From contig NZ_CP077091.1 of assembly GCF_014268595.2 (NCBI RefSeq), positions 5,066,001 through 5,130,000 of the forward strand: a DNA stretch of 64,000 nt, read 5' to 3'. Of this stretch, positions 9,916 to 17,808 are shown piece after piece. Origin of the DNA: Pseudomonas hamedanensis. GTDB taxonomy: Bacteria > Pseudomonadota > Gammaproteobacteria > Pseudomonadales > Pseudomonadaceae. The notes under the pieces were generated by a model. That model was not told the DNA's origin. It saw only the letters and a list, made by a program, of their open reading frames with translations, and did no database searches. The position numbers and the translations under genes are program-made. Positions within the stretch are counted from its first letter, which is position 1. Each line of letters opens with the position of its first letter.

Positions 9916-10441
9916 CGCACACACTCCCACAGTATTTACCCGCCATAGCCTTCATCTGCACGGTCTCCTTCTCGAAAACGAACCATGGTTCAGCGCCCGC
10001 GACATCGGTCGCTTGATGGGCGTCCATCTCAGTGATCGCATGGTCGCCAAGCTGGACAAAGATCAACATCGTTTTTTGTGGATTGATTATTACCGGCAGC
10101 CTGAAAAGCTATTGATGCTCAGCGAGTCCGGCGTATATGCGCTACTTGTGTATCACTATGTCCCGGAAAATCGGTTGTTGCGTGAGTGGCTTACTCATCT
10201 GGTTGTGCCGACGTTGCGCGATGCGGAACGCTCGGTAAATACAGATCAGCCGATGTTGAGCTTGCTGAACTGGCCCGAAATGTCGCTGAGCCTGCTGCAT
10301 TGGCAGGATGAGAGCTGGATTAGGCTTCGGGATATGCCCTACCTATTGAACGATCAGTCCCAACGGCGGGCTACGGCGGCGGTTCCTTGGTGGCGGAGGG
10401 TTGCGCAGGTGTTTCAGTCTTCGAAGCATTCGATGGGTTAG
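9908..10441 (+). CDS. Bro-N domain (prophage antirepressor-type) protein
   Basis: A 177-aa protein whose first ~110 residues carry the Bro-N pattern of phage antirepressors: LHLHGLLLENEPWFSARDIGRLMG, then LLMLSESGVYALLVY and LREWLTHLVVPTLR. The second part contains LSLLHWQDESWIRLRDMPYLL, which looks like a partial second copy of the Bro-N start. No KilA-C or ANT C-terminal domain is present. GGGAGG sits 6 bp before the ATG, and the start overlaps the leader ORF, implying translational coupling under C4 control. It is probably DNA-binding; any target is unknown. No other phage genes surround it. Confidence 0.75.
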   Translation: MPDAHTPTVFTRHSLHLHGLLLENEPWFSARDIGRLMGVHLSDRMVAKLDKDQHRFLWIDYYRQPEKLLMLSESGVYALLVYHYVPENRLLREWLTHLVVPTLRDAERSVNTDQPMLSLLNWPEMSLSLLHWQDESWIRLRDMPYLLNDQSQRRATAAVPWWRRVAQVFQSSKHSMG

Positions 10442-10554
10442 CGATGTGGTTGTCAGGTCTCGTGAGAGCCATCGCTATTTACTGTAGGAATTTTCCTAGA
10501 CAGCCGTGATGGCCACTCAGTATCGTCCGAAGGTTTTCAACCCTCGGCGATTTT

Positions 10555-11268
10555 ATGGATACGGAAAAGGAAAATAGTGGCTGGACGGACGAGGAGCTTG
10601 AAGCTTCGGTTGATGGTTATCTCGATATTCAGACTCGCTACCCAAATGATCAAAAATTTAATAAGTCCTTGGAGCACAGGCGTCTGCAGAGCGGCGTACT
10701 CGCCGGGCGAAACACAAAGTCGATTGACTATCGACTGCAGAACATTACCGCTCTGTTCGAAGATCTTGGGCTGAAAACGATCTCTAGCTACAAACCAAAG
10801 GTGAATCTCGGTTCAGGGATTACCGCGCGCCTGATCAAAATCCTAGAATCGAAAGGCCTCATTACACTGGATTCCGGTACACCTTCCACGCAAGAAAAAT
10901 CATCACTTCGAAATGTACAACGAGCGAAACAACGTGATTTTGTGAGTGAGCCAGAGGGTGTGCAGATACCTCAGCAAATCGTCAGGACAACCAAAACCTA
11001 CGCCCGCATATCCAAAGTCAAAGATTGGATTCTGTTCAACGCCAAGGGTGTCTGTGAGGGATGTGGGCAACCAGGTCCGTTTGAAATGAATGGAGAACCT
11101 TACCTTGAGGTTCACCACGTTAAGCATTTGTCGGACAACGGGACGGACTTCAAGACCAACACCGTAGCGCTGTGCCCAAACTGTCATCGACGCTGCCACC
11201 ATTCTGACGACAGAGAGGCTTTCACTGCTTGGCTGTATGACAACGTTGGAAGACTCGAAAAGGAATAA
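10555..11268 (+). CDS. HNH endonuclease (McrA-like, stand-alone)
   Basis: A 237-aa protein. The C-terminal ~75 residues form an HNH nuclease with a structural zinc site: CEGCGQPGPF, then LEVHHVKHLSDNGTD, then N-x-V-A-LCPNCHRRCHH. The N-terminal part (WTDEELEASVDGYLDI, LAGRNTKSIDYRLQNI) resembles the leader domain of McrA-like and other restriction-type HNH proteins and may give DNA recognition. No methyltransferase gene is adjacent, so a modification-dependent nuclease is more likely than a classical type II pair. The ATG at 10555 lies in a T-rich context without a strong RBS. It closes the accessory pocket behind nrdB. Confidence 0.8.
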   Translation: MDTEKENSGWTDEELEASVDGYLDIQTRYPNDQKFNKSLEHRRLQSGVLAGRNTKSIDYRLQNITALFEDLGLKTISSYKPKVNLGSGITARLIKILESKGLITLDSGTPSTQEKSSLRNVQRAKQRDFVSEPEGVQIPQQIVRTTKTYARISKVKDWILFNAKGVCEGCGQPGPFEMNGEPYLEVHHVKHLSDNGTDFKTNTVALCPNCHRRCHHSDDREAFTAWLYDNVGRLEKE

Positions 11269-11321
11269 TCGCGGGTTATCTGACTAACCGTATTTGCTGT
11301 TCTTGGGACTGCTTCGCCCCC

Positions 11322-11352
11322 CAGCGGGAGCAAGCTCCCTCGCCACAGGGTG
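11322..11352. repeat. Single REP-like arm
   Basis: AGCGGGAGCAAGCTCCCTCG followed by CCACAGG, a single arm of the widespread Pseudomonas REP family, lies between the HNH gene and the next hypothetical gene. Confidence 0.55.
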
Positions 11353-11518
11353 AAGCGTGGCCTGCAATGTCGGTGTGAATATTGAAATCTGGCTGATGCC
11401 GAAAATCGCCAGCACGCTAGCTCCCACAGATTCCGCATCTTCCCGAAAACAATCAGTGCAACCCACCCCGCCTCCCGCTATTAATACCCCTCCCCCACTC
11501 AAGGATCCGAGCCCCACC

Positions 11519-12505
11519 ATGAAATTCGATCTCGCCTACTGCCTCAGCCTCGACGACAAGTTGTCGATCTATGATGTTCGCGATCTCAATTTCGATGAGA
11601 CGGTGGCGTTTGACTCGGCGAAGGAACATTTCCAGTGCCCCAACGATGCCTGTCGTTCGGCGTTCGAGGCTTCCAATGAGTTGGGTACGTTCAACGCCAA
11701 GAATGTGAATTACGTTCGCACGCCGCACTTCAAGAATCTGCCGACTACTCAGCATGTGGCGGGCTGTCCGTATGTAAGTTTGAAGGCGTCTGCGTCTGGC
11801 GTTGAGACGGTGGATGGTGAGGTGGACGATGGTCGTGAGGAGCACTTCCCATCTGAGCTGCTGCTGACCCGGCGTGAGTATGTGCGCAAGCCTGCCGCGC
11901 CGGCGGGCGTGGCTGATGTGTTGCGCGATGATCCGGTTCGGGCGGCGGTGGACAGTGGTAAAGAGTCTGCCGGGCGGGAGTCGGCGCCCGACAAGACCAG
12001 TGTGTTTGCGCATCCGGTGGAGTGTTTTGTTTCTAACTTCGCCGACAAGGATTTGCTCAAGCGCATGCCGTTGAAGATTGGCGAGCATACGGCGCCGTAC
12101 AGTTCGTTCTTCAAGAAGATCGAGTATCTGACGGACAACAAGGGGCTGATTTATTGGGGGCGGATCAAGAAGATTGAGGACTTTCACAGTGCCAGTTTTC
12201 GCATCGATTTCGAGGACAAGGTCTGGTTCAAGAAACCGGAGGACAGTAAGAAGAAGCCGTATCCGGTCAGCGTTTATCTGAACAAGAAGCTGATCGACAA
12301 CTACCGCAAGCGCAAGGCGTTTCTGGAAGAGATCAAGCACGCGGTGGATAGCGACAAGGCGTTGTTCTGTTTCTTCTATGGGGTGACGCCGGAGTTGAAG
12401 CAGGTGCCGGGCAAGAAGAACCCCGAAAAGCCTTTCGAGGTCTTCAATGCCGATATCGAGAACCTGGATCACTTCATCATTCGTGAAGCGCCGGGTCTGG
12501 AGTGA
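11519..12505 (+). CDS. Hypothetical protein with N-terminal Cys/His cluster (CoiA-like zinc region?)
   Basis: A 328-aa protein that I do not recognise with certainty. Near residues 40-85 it has FQCPNDACRSAF and then PHFKNLPTTQHVAGCPY, a Cys/His arrangement like the zinc-binding N-terminus of CoiA-like proteins. The middle is low-complexity and acidic; the C-terminal half (SFRIDFEDKVWFKKPEDSK and onward) is lysine-rich and probably folded. The start at 11519 was chosen because AAGGA lies upstream and the compact sequence MKFDLAYCLSLDDK begins there; the longer frame from 11357 runs through a REP arm. Convergent with the gene ending at 12514. Confidence 0.6.
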   Translation: MKFDLAYCLSLDDKLSIYDVRDLNFDETVAFDSAKEHFQCPNDACRSAFEASNELGTFNAKNVNYVRTPHFKNLPTTQHVAGCPYVSLKASASGVETVDGEVDDGREEHFPSELLLTRREYVRKPAAPAGVADVLRDDPVRAAVDSGKESAGRESAPDKTSVFAHPVECFVSNFADKDLLKRMPLKIGEHTAPYSSFFKKIEYLTDNKGLIYWGRIKKIEDFHSASFRIDFEDKVWFKKPEDSKKKPYPVSVYLNKKLIDNYRKRKAFLEEIKHAVDSDKALFCFFYGVTPELKQVPGKKNPEKPFEVFNADIENLDHFIIREAPGLE

Positions 12506-12513
12506 ACGTTAGT

Positions 12514-13704
12514 TCAGGGCAGTTGCAGTTTGACGGCGCCCGGATGTTGTTTGACCAGTGAGTACGGCAGGATTGACCAGTCGGGCGCATCGCAGGCGCG
12601 GGCCACTCGGGCGAAATACGGGCTGAGGTACAGGCCGCTCTCGGTGAAGTACCAAGGTGAATAGCCCCAGATGCTTTCATCGCTGTAGTCACAGGCGTTG
12701 TCATCGCCCTCTGCGGGCTTCTTCATTTCATTGGGGTGGAGTGTGGTGAACTGTTTGATCAGCCAAGGCACCAGCACTTCGCGCTGATACGTTGAGTAAG
12801 CATCGCTTTGCGCGGTGCTCAGCGGCTGGTCACCTGGGCTGTCGCGGTCGGCATGCAGAATTGGCGCGCCTTCTCCTGCCCATAACACGTCGCCCAGCGA
12901 TAGCGGATGACCGGTTTTTACATCGATGTTGAGCGGTGAGTCACCAAAATCCGGATGCGCGCCACCGCAATAATAACTGGTGGAAACGTTCAGGCTGACC
13001 ACTGCGGGGGAGATCAGTTTTGGTTCGACTTGCTGCAGGAAGTCGGTGTTGACGCCGCCTTGCATCAGGCAACCGTGATAACGGATAACCTCTTGCCAGA
13101 GTCTGGCGAGCAACTGTTGATTGACTTGCTGTCGCTCATCTTTGGGTAACCCGGACTCAATGCTGAACAGCGAGATCGTTGTTTCAGGTTCCGTCCACCA
13201 CTGCAGTTCGTAACCCATGAAGTGCTCTTTCTTCGCGGCTTTGAGCTTGAGCCCCTGTAAGCGCAAATACTCGTACGGATTGCTGTGCTGCAACGTAGCA
13301 ATGAACGGCAACGTTGTTGATGTCGGCGCAGGAACTTTGGCCTCGACCAACTTCACAGGGAGCTTCTTGCCCTTCGGACTTTGCCATTCGCCCTGCAAGC
13401 CATCGGCGGTCGCTTCCAGCTTTAACGTTGGCAGCGGCTGCTCTTCGCCATAGCGGTTTTCACCTTCTATCAGGCTCAGCGTGCTTTCATGCAACGTGCC
13501 ACTGAGGAGCAGGTCGCGATGGTATTTCTCGTAAAAGTAGCGACCGACGACTTCGTCCTGTTGCTGGGTATTGAGTTCGAGCACGATCGGCGTTTTTCCC
13601 AGTGTGCCGGTGAATACGCGTTGACGGTCATCAGCATGAGCGGTGTAAATCACCGAGAACAGCGCCGCGACGCAGAGCGCCTGGCGCATCAATCCCTTGA
13701 GCAT
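12514..13704 (-). CDS. Secreted protein with DUF3298-like C-terminal domain
   Basis: A 396-aa protein with an N-terminal signal peptide (QALCVAALFSVIYTAHADD). The C-terminal part contains STSYYCGGAHPDFG, then NIDVKTGHPLSLGDVLW, the typical core of DUF3298/RsiV-like extracytoplasmic domains. The N-terminal half (VFTGTLGKTPIVLEL, VVGRYFYEKYHRDLLLSG) is a beta-rich repeat found in related secreted proteins. Several cysteines near the end suggest disulphides. Function is unknown; a lysozyme-binding or envelope-stress role known for some DUF3298 proteins is not shown here. Confidence 0.7.
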   Translation of the reverse strand: MLKGLMRQALCVAALFSVIYTAHADDRQRVFTGTLGKTPIVLELNTQQQDEVVGRYFYEKYHRDLLLSGTLHESTLSLIEGENRYGEEQPLPTLKLEATADGLQGEWQSPKGKKLPVKLVEAKVPAPTSTTLPFIATLQHSNPYEYLRLQGLKLKAAKKEHFMGYELQWWTEPETTISLFSIESGLPKDERQQVNQQLLARLWQEVIRYHGCLMQGGVNTDFLQQVEPKLISPAVVSLNVSTSYYCGGAHPDFGDSPLNIDVKTGHPLSLGDVLWAGEGAPILHADRDSPGDQPLSTAQSDAYSTYQREVLVPWLIKQFTTLHPNEMKKPAEGDDNACDYSDESIWGYSPWYFTESGLYLSPYFARVARACDAPDWSILPYSLVKQHPGAVKLQLP

Positions 13705-13730
13705 TGATCGATCCTTGAAAGAGGCAGGGC

Positions 13731-13756
13731 GGCCCCGACACTGGAACGTCGGGGCC
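13731..13756. terminator. 9-bp perfect hairpin downstream of the DUF6933 gene
   Basis: GGCCCCGAC and GTCGGGGCC flank an 8-nt loop between the minus-strand gene ending at 13816 and the next minus-strand gene. There is no strong T-run, so it could be a weak terminator or a leader structure of the downstream gene. Confidence 0.45.
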
Positions 13757-13815
13757 GAAAATAAGGAAGCGGATTATGGCGAGGAGTTGTTCTGGAATCG
13801 AGCGCCATCACTCGA

Positions 13816-14508
13816 TCAGTTCACACGCAACCCGTCCTCAAACGCACTAATCTCCCGCTTTGCTTCCGTGCGTCGAGCAAGCGCAGCCTGAACACCCGCG
13901 TCATCGACAGCACAGTACTGACGCAACCAGTGGGCGATCATTTCTTCATCCGGCCTGAAGTAATCCTTGCGCTCCTTGGTGTTTCGAATTTGCGCGTTCA
14001 TTTGTGCATCGAAACCGATGGCAGCACGTTCGCCTTGGGGCAAACAGCCCCACTCCGCAGCGCAGTCCTCGAAAAACCAGGCGATTTGTTCGATGTGCTT
14101 TTGTGCACCGCGATGGCTGCGGCGATAAAAACGATGCTCTGCGCAGCTCGGCTCAAAACGGTCCGTCATCGACCCGGCATCAGCCCATTGCATGAGGTCA
14201 TGATTGATCGCATCACGTATCAACCCTTCCCGCCAGCGCTCGATAAACCACGCCACAAACCCTTCGGCGTCAGCCTTTTTGGCATCGGCAAAGATCATGC
14301 AATAACGCGTTCTGACATGAATGACAAACAGCACATGTTTACGCTGGACGGTGATCGCGTGCACTAGCCACTGTTCGTCAAAGCTGTTCGGTTCATCGTC
14401 TTCTATAACTGGCGACGGCGGTTTAGCGCTCACCGGCGTGATTGTTTTGCCTTTATGGACACGGCTGAAAAACTTGCCGGCGGCTTCGGTGCAATTGAAG
14501 ATCAACAT
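13816..14508 (-). CDS. DUF6933-like hypothetical protein
   Basis: A 230-aa protein starting MLIFNCTEAAGKFFS, the characteristic opening of DUF6933 proteins, with WLVHAITVQRKHVLFVIHVRTRYCMIF and a following helical region. The family is cytoplasmic and of unknown role; it often sits beside short hypothetical genes, as here. It lies 33 bp downstream of the gene at 14542-14904 on the same strand, so the two are likely one operon. Confidence 0.6.
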   Translation of the reverse strand: MLIFNCTEAAGKFFSRVHKGKTITPVSAKPPSPVIEDDEPNSFDEQWLVHAITVQRKHVLFVIHVRTRYCMIFADAKKADAEGFVAWFIERWREGLIRDAINHDLMQWADAGSMTDRFEPSCAEHRFYRRSHRGAQKHIEQIAWFFEDCAAEWGCLPQGERAAIGFDAQMNAQIRNTKERKDYFRPDEEMIAHWLRQYCAVDDAGVQAALARRTEAKREISAFEDGLRVN

Positions 14509-14541
14509 ACGGGTTCTCTTGGAAGCGCGGGTGGCACTGGG

Positions 14542-14904
14542 TCAGTCATCTCGAACAATCTCTTCTACCCATTCAATTTCGTATTGCCGACGTTCGATAC
14601 CGGAGGTCAGTTTCTGCGTTTCTTCGCTCAGAATCGACAACTCCGCGTCGGTCAATAAGTCATGCGAGACAATGAGGGTCAGTTTCCACAATGCGGAGGA
14701 GCGAGCCAGGCCATCGAACATGCGGGCCATGTCGTGGTTTCGATCATTGATCAAGCCGTAAATCATGCCGTAACGGGCATGGGCCGACAGCGCACCGTGC
14801 TGGGTGATTGTCTTGGTGTCGGCGAGCACGCCCTGGCAAAATCGGTCGAGCGCGATCTTGCGCAATTGTTTGAATTTCTTCCAGTCACTCTCACTGATCG
14901 ACAT
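14542..14904 (-). CDS. Hypothetical helical protein
   Basis: A 120-aa protein (MSISESDWKKFKQLRKIALD at the N-terminus, ending EWVEEIVRDD). It has no signal peptide, membrane segment or motif that I can name and appears almost entirely helical. Similar short proteins are common in Pseudomonas and are sometimes mis-named as transporter components; nothing in this sequence supports such a name. Probably the first gene of a two-gene operon with the DUF6933-like gene. Confidence 0.55.
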   Translation of the reverse strand: MSISESDWKKFKQLRKIALDRFCQGVLADTKTITQHGALSAHARYGMIYGLINDRNHDMARMFDGLARSSALWKLTLIVSHDLLTDAELSILSEETQKLTSGIERRQYEIEWVEEIVRDD

Positions 14905-14973
14905 GAGTTTCCCCCATTTTCTGTTTAACCTCGGGAATGGTTCCTCGGGTTAATGTTGAAATCAAGCGATAGC

Positions 14974-15789
14974 TCATCGTGTCCACATACCGAGCATCAC
15001 TATAACCAGCAATCCAATATAGACCCGGGCATGTGTCCGGTCAGGTATCCGCCCTATCCACGGCGCAGCCAATTTGATGCCCAGTAACGAGCCAAGCGTC
15101 AGCGCCGCAAACGCCAGCGTGTCCACGTACCCGACATACCAGACACCCAGTTCAGGCCCGGTGAACCCGGCCAGCGCCATGTACGTCAACGTCCCGGCCA
15201 ATGCCACCGGCACGCTCAGCGGATTGGCCATGGACGTGGCTTGCGACATGCTCAGCCCGCAACGGCGTAGCAGCGGCACGGTCATGACGCTTCCTCCTAC
15301 GCCGAGGAACGTCGCGATGGCGCCGATGCCTACGCCGCCCGCGGATATTTCCGTTGCGCTCAATCGCCGTGGTACGACACCTTCGGACTGCGTAAGGAAT
15401 CCGCGACGTAGCAAGCAGTCAACGATGGTCACGCCCAGGTAGGCGATGAAGGCATAACGGATCACTGCACCGCTGACCCACATCGCGGCGATTGCACCGA
15501 CGACTGCGCCCGCAGCGATGAAACCACCCAATGGCCACAGATAGTCAGCCATGAGATTACCCGCGCGGTGGTGTTTGCGCGTGGCGACCAGGGCGTTAAC
15601 GGTCATCACACAGGTCGAGGTGGCAACGGCGATGTGCATCGCCGATTGCGCGATGGGGTCGTTGACGGCGTGGCTGGCGGTGAGCATCTGGTAGAGCAGC
15701 GGCACGACGACGAAGCCGCCGCCGAAGCCGAACAGCACGGCGCTGATACCGGTCAAGCAACCAAAGAACGTGAGCAAAAGATAGAACAT
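14974..15789 (-). CDS. TSUP/TauE-SafE family membrane transporter
   Basis: A 271-aa integral membrane protein with about eight hydrophobic segments. It shows the duplicated TauE/SafE signature: an N-terminal LTGISAVLFGFGGGFVVVPLL repeat unit and a second unit GVGIGAIATFLGVGGSVMTVPLL. The family exports or imports sulfite, sulfonates and other organic anions across the inner membrane. Substrate cannot be read from sequence. It is divergent from the AraC regulator at 15901, which is the likely controller. Confidence 0.85.
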   Translation of the reverse strand: MFYLLLTFFGCLTGISAVLFGFGGGFVVVPLLYQMLTASHAVNDPIAQSAMHIAVATSTCVMTVNALVATRKHHRAGNLMADYLWPLGGFIAAGAVVGAIAAMWVSGAVIRYAFIAYLGVTIVDCLLRRGFLTQSEGVVPRRLSATEISAGGVGIGAIATFLGVGGSVMTVPLLRRCGLSMSQATSMANPLSVPVALAGTLTYMALAGFTGPELGVWYVGYVDTLAFAALTLGSLLGIKLAAPWIGRIPDRTHARVYIGLLVIVMLGMWTR

Positions 15790-15900
15790 GGCGAACGTCC
15801 GCGAATGGCGAGCGCACGACGATAGGCCGACAAGGGCTGGCCTGCTTCAGCAAGTCGGCCAATACTGTTTGCGTTCACGCCAATCGCTGGAAGCCGTTCG

Positions 15901-16668
15901 ATGCGCAATATCTCGATCAATCAGTTGGACGACACGCCCCGCTCGGTCGTGGCAATCGGTACGGATTATTCCCACGGCCACCTACTCCCGTTTCATACGC
16001 ATCGTCGGGCGCAATTGTTGTATGGCGCCAGCGGTGTGATGCAGGTCAGCACCCATGACGGTAACTGGGTGGTGCCGCCGCAGCGGGCGGTGTGGATTCC
16101 GCCGGGCATGGCCCATGAGGTGCTGATGCTCGGGGTGAGTACGCGCAGCTTGTACATCGAGCCTGGGACGGTGGATCTGGGTGGGCGTTGTCAGGTAGTT
16201 AGCGTGTCGCCGCTGCTGCGGCATTTGCTGATGGAAGCGGTTGAAGTGCCGTTGAACTATGACCTGGCGGGCCGCGACGGAGCGCTGATCAACCTGCTGT
16301 TACATGAGCTGAAGCGGAGTACGCCCCTGCCCTTGCACATTCCTATGCCGACCGAAGGAAAACTCCTCAGTCTGTGTCAGACCTTTCTGAACAAGCCCAA
16401 CGCCCATCAATCACCACAGCAATGGTCCGAGCAGTTACACATAAGCTTACGAACCTTTAACAGATTGTTTCGTCAGCAGACCGGGTTCAGCTTTCGTCAG
16501 TGGCGGCAACAAGCCTGCGTCGTGCAAGCGCTGGCACGGTTGGCGGCGGGCGAAGCGGTGACACGGATCGCGCTGGACTTCGGTTACGAAAGCCCGGCGG
16601 CGTTCTCGACGATGTTTCGACGGGTACTTGGTCAGGCGCCGTCCGTCTGGTTGGAGGCGGCGAATTAG
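15901..16668 (+). CDS. AraC-family regulator with N-terminal cupin
   Basis: A 255-aa regulator. Residues ~15-90 form a cupin-like sensor (HLLPFHTHRRAQLLYGASG, QRAVWIPPGMAHEV). The C-terminal ~100 residues are an AraC double HTH, seen in EQLHISLRTFNRLFRQQTG and the second helix IALDFGYESPAAFSTMFRR. It is divergently transcribed from the TSUP transporter gene with 111 bp between starts, which is the usual layout for local regulation. Ligand unknown. Confidence 0.85.
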   Translation: MRNISINQLDDTPRSVVAIGTDYSHGHLLPFHTHRRAQLLYGASGVMQVSTHDGNWVVPPQRAVWIPPGMAHEVLMLGVSTRSLYIEPGTVDLGGRCQVVSVSPLLRHLLMEAVEVPLNYDLAGRDGALINLLLHELKRSTPLPLHIPMPTEGKLLSLCQTFLNKPNAHQSPQQWSEQLHISLRTFNRLFRQQTGFSFRQWRQQACVVQALARLAAGEAVTRIALDFGYESPAAFSTMFRRVLGQAPSVWLEAAN

Positions 16669-16705
16669 GGCAAATCAAAAAATGCGTTTGATCCCGGCCA
16701 AAAAC

Positions 16706-16727
16706 AACTGTACAAAAATACAGTACA
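16706..16727. promoter_or_regulatory. LexA (SOS) box
   Basis: CTGTACAAAAATACAGTA fits CTG-N10-CAG with the flanking T and A bases of the LexA consensus. It is centred about 45 bp before the ATG at 16762. Confidence 0.75.
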
Positions 16728-16761
16728 TTTTCAATCAGCACTTTTGAGCCCGGAGCACACC

Positions 16762-17079
16762 ATGGCCTCTCTTGCGATGAACCACATTCTCGAACGCGTT
16801 GCCCTTTTCCAGTTCACCCCCACTCACTGTGTCCAGGCCCGAGCGATGCTGGGCTGGAGCGTGGAACAGCTATCGCGCGAGGCGCAGGTGCCGGTTGAAG
16901 ACATTCAACGATTCGAGGCACAGCAAGAAGTCGCGGATGCAGCGCGGCTGGCGCTGGCCTATCGCTTCGAGGCGCTGGGGTTGGTGTTCTTTCCGGGATT
17001 TCGGCCGGGGCGTCGTGCAAGCTTGAACGAGGTGAATCCGGAATCGGTGGGGCGTGGAGATTATGCGATGGCTGATTGA
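16762..17079 (+). CDS. Small SOS-controlled HTH (XRE-like) protein
   Basis: A 105-aa protein with one lambda-repressor-like HTH: VQARAMLGWSVEQLSREAQV and VEDIQRFEAQQEV, the usual XRE helix 2-3 spacing. It has no peptidase or effector domain. GGAG lies 6 bp before the ATG at 16762. A strong LexA box lies directly upstream, so induction by DNA damage is expected. It may be a remnant or orphan regulator; the toxin-antitoxin pair follows 43 bp later but has its own operator and promoter. Confidence 0.7.
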   Translation: MASLAMNHILERVALFQFTPTHCVQARAMLGWSVEQLSREAQVPVEDIQRFEAQQEVADAARLALAYRFEALGLVFFPGFRPGRRASLNEVNPESVGRGDYAMAD

Positions 17080-17093
17080 AAAGACAAGGTTGG

Positions 17094-17117
17094 TATTTAT
17101 CCCTAAATAGGTATATT
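17094..17117 (+). promoter_or_regulatory. Palindromic operator and -10 of the toxin-antitoxin pair
   Basis: TATTTA-TCCC-TAAATA (17094-17109) is a perfect inverted repeat, followed at once by a TATATT -10-like hexamer. The toxin ATG is at 17123, so the transcript would be leaderless or nearly so. HTH antitoxins commonly autorepress from such sites. Confidence 0.5.
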
Positions 17118-17122
17118 TTCGC

Positions 17123-17491
17123 ATGAGTGCAAGGAAGCCGCTCTTGTGGGTCTGCAGTAGCAAGAAAGATCTCAAGCAGATGCCCACAGAGGTACAAGAT
17201 GTCTTTGGTCACGCACTGGATCTGGCTCAATGTGGCTTGAGGTTTTCAGATGCAAAACCATTGAAAGGGTTTGGAGGCGCGGGTGTCCTGGAGTTGATAG
17301 AAGACTTCGACACTGACACCTACCGCGCCATTTATACGGTTCGTTTTGGCAGTGCTATCTACGTTTTGCACTGCTTTCAGAAAAAGTCGAAAAGCGGGAT
17401 CAAAACCGCCCAGTCAGACATTGATCTGATCAGAAACAGACTTCGAGCCGCCCAGGAACATGCGAAAGGATCAGAAAACCATGGAAATTGA
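17123..17491 (+). CDS. HigB/RelE-like toxin (phage Gp49-like family)
   Basis: A 122-aa toxin with the RelE-superfamily features of the Gp49-like/DUF891 group: KPLLWVCSSKKDLKQMP at the start, a middle KPLKGFGGAGVLELIEDF, the core strands YRAIYTVRFGSAIYVLHCFQKK and a C-terminal helix. These proteins are ribosome-dependent mRNA endonucleases. It is encoded before its antitoxin (HigBA order) and overlaps it by 11 bp. No Shine-Dalgarno precedes the ATG, in line with the close -10 element. Confidence 0.85.
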   Translation: MSARKPLLWVCSSKKDLKQMPTEVQDVFGHALDLAQCGLRFSDAKPLKGFGGAGVLELIEDFDTDTYRAIYTVRFGSAIYVLHCFQKKSKSGIKTAQSDIDLIRNRLRAAQEHAKGSENHGN

Positions 17492-17798
17492 AGTAGGCAG
17501 CGCAAACGTCTATCAAGATCTGGACTTACCCAATGCAAGTGAAATGCAGGTCAAGTCGCAGCTCGCAGCAAAAATTGGCGCAATCATTAAGGCGCGTCAT
17601 CTCACTCAGATTCAGGCGTCGGAAATCTTGGGACTCTCACAACCCAAGCTTTCCGAAATGCTGCGTGGAAAATTTCGCGGAATCAGTGAGGCAAAAATGA
17701 TGGAGTGCCTCTCTCGTCTCGGACGAGATGTGCAGATCGTCGTCAAATCGGCCCCCCGATCACGAAAAGAGGGCCGTATTGAGGTGGTATTCGCTTGA
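17481..17798 (+). CDS. HigA-like XRE-family antitoxin
   Basis: A 105-aa antitoxin. An XRE-type HTH (AAKIGAIIKARHLTQIQASEILGLSQPKLSEML) lies in the middle, followed by GKFRGISEAKMMECLSRLGR, the helix typical of the HTH_37 antitoxins that partner Gp49-like toxins. The start at 17481 was chosen because AAAGGA lies upstream and it overlaps the toxin end; an ATG at 17460 is also possible. It should neutralise the toxin and repress from the TATTTA-TAAATA palindrome. Confidence 0.85.
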   Translation: MEIEVGSANVYQDLDLPNASEMQVKSQLAAKIGAIIKARHLTQIQASEILGLSQPKLSEMLRGKFRGISEAKMMECLSRLGRDVQIVVKSAPRSRKEGRIEVVFA

Positions 17799-17808
17799 AG
17801 CGAACCCA

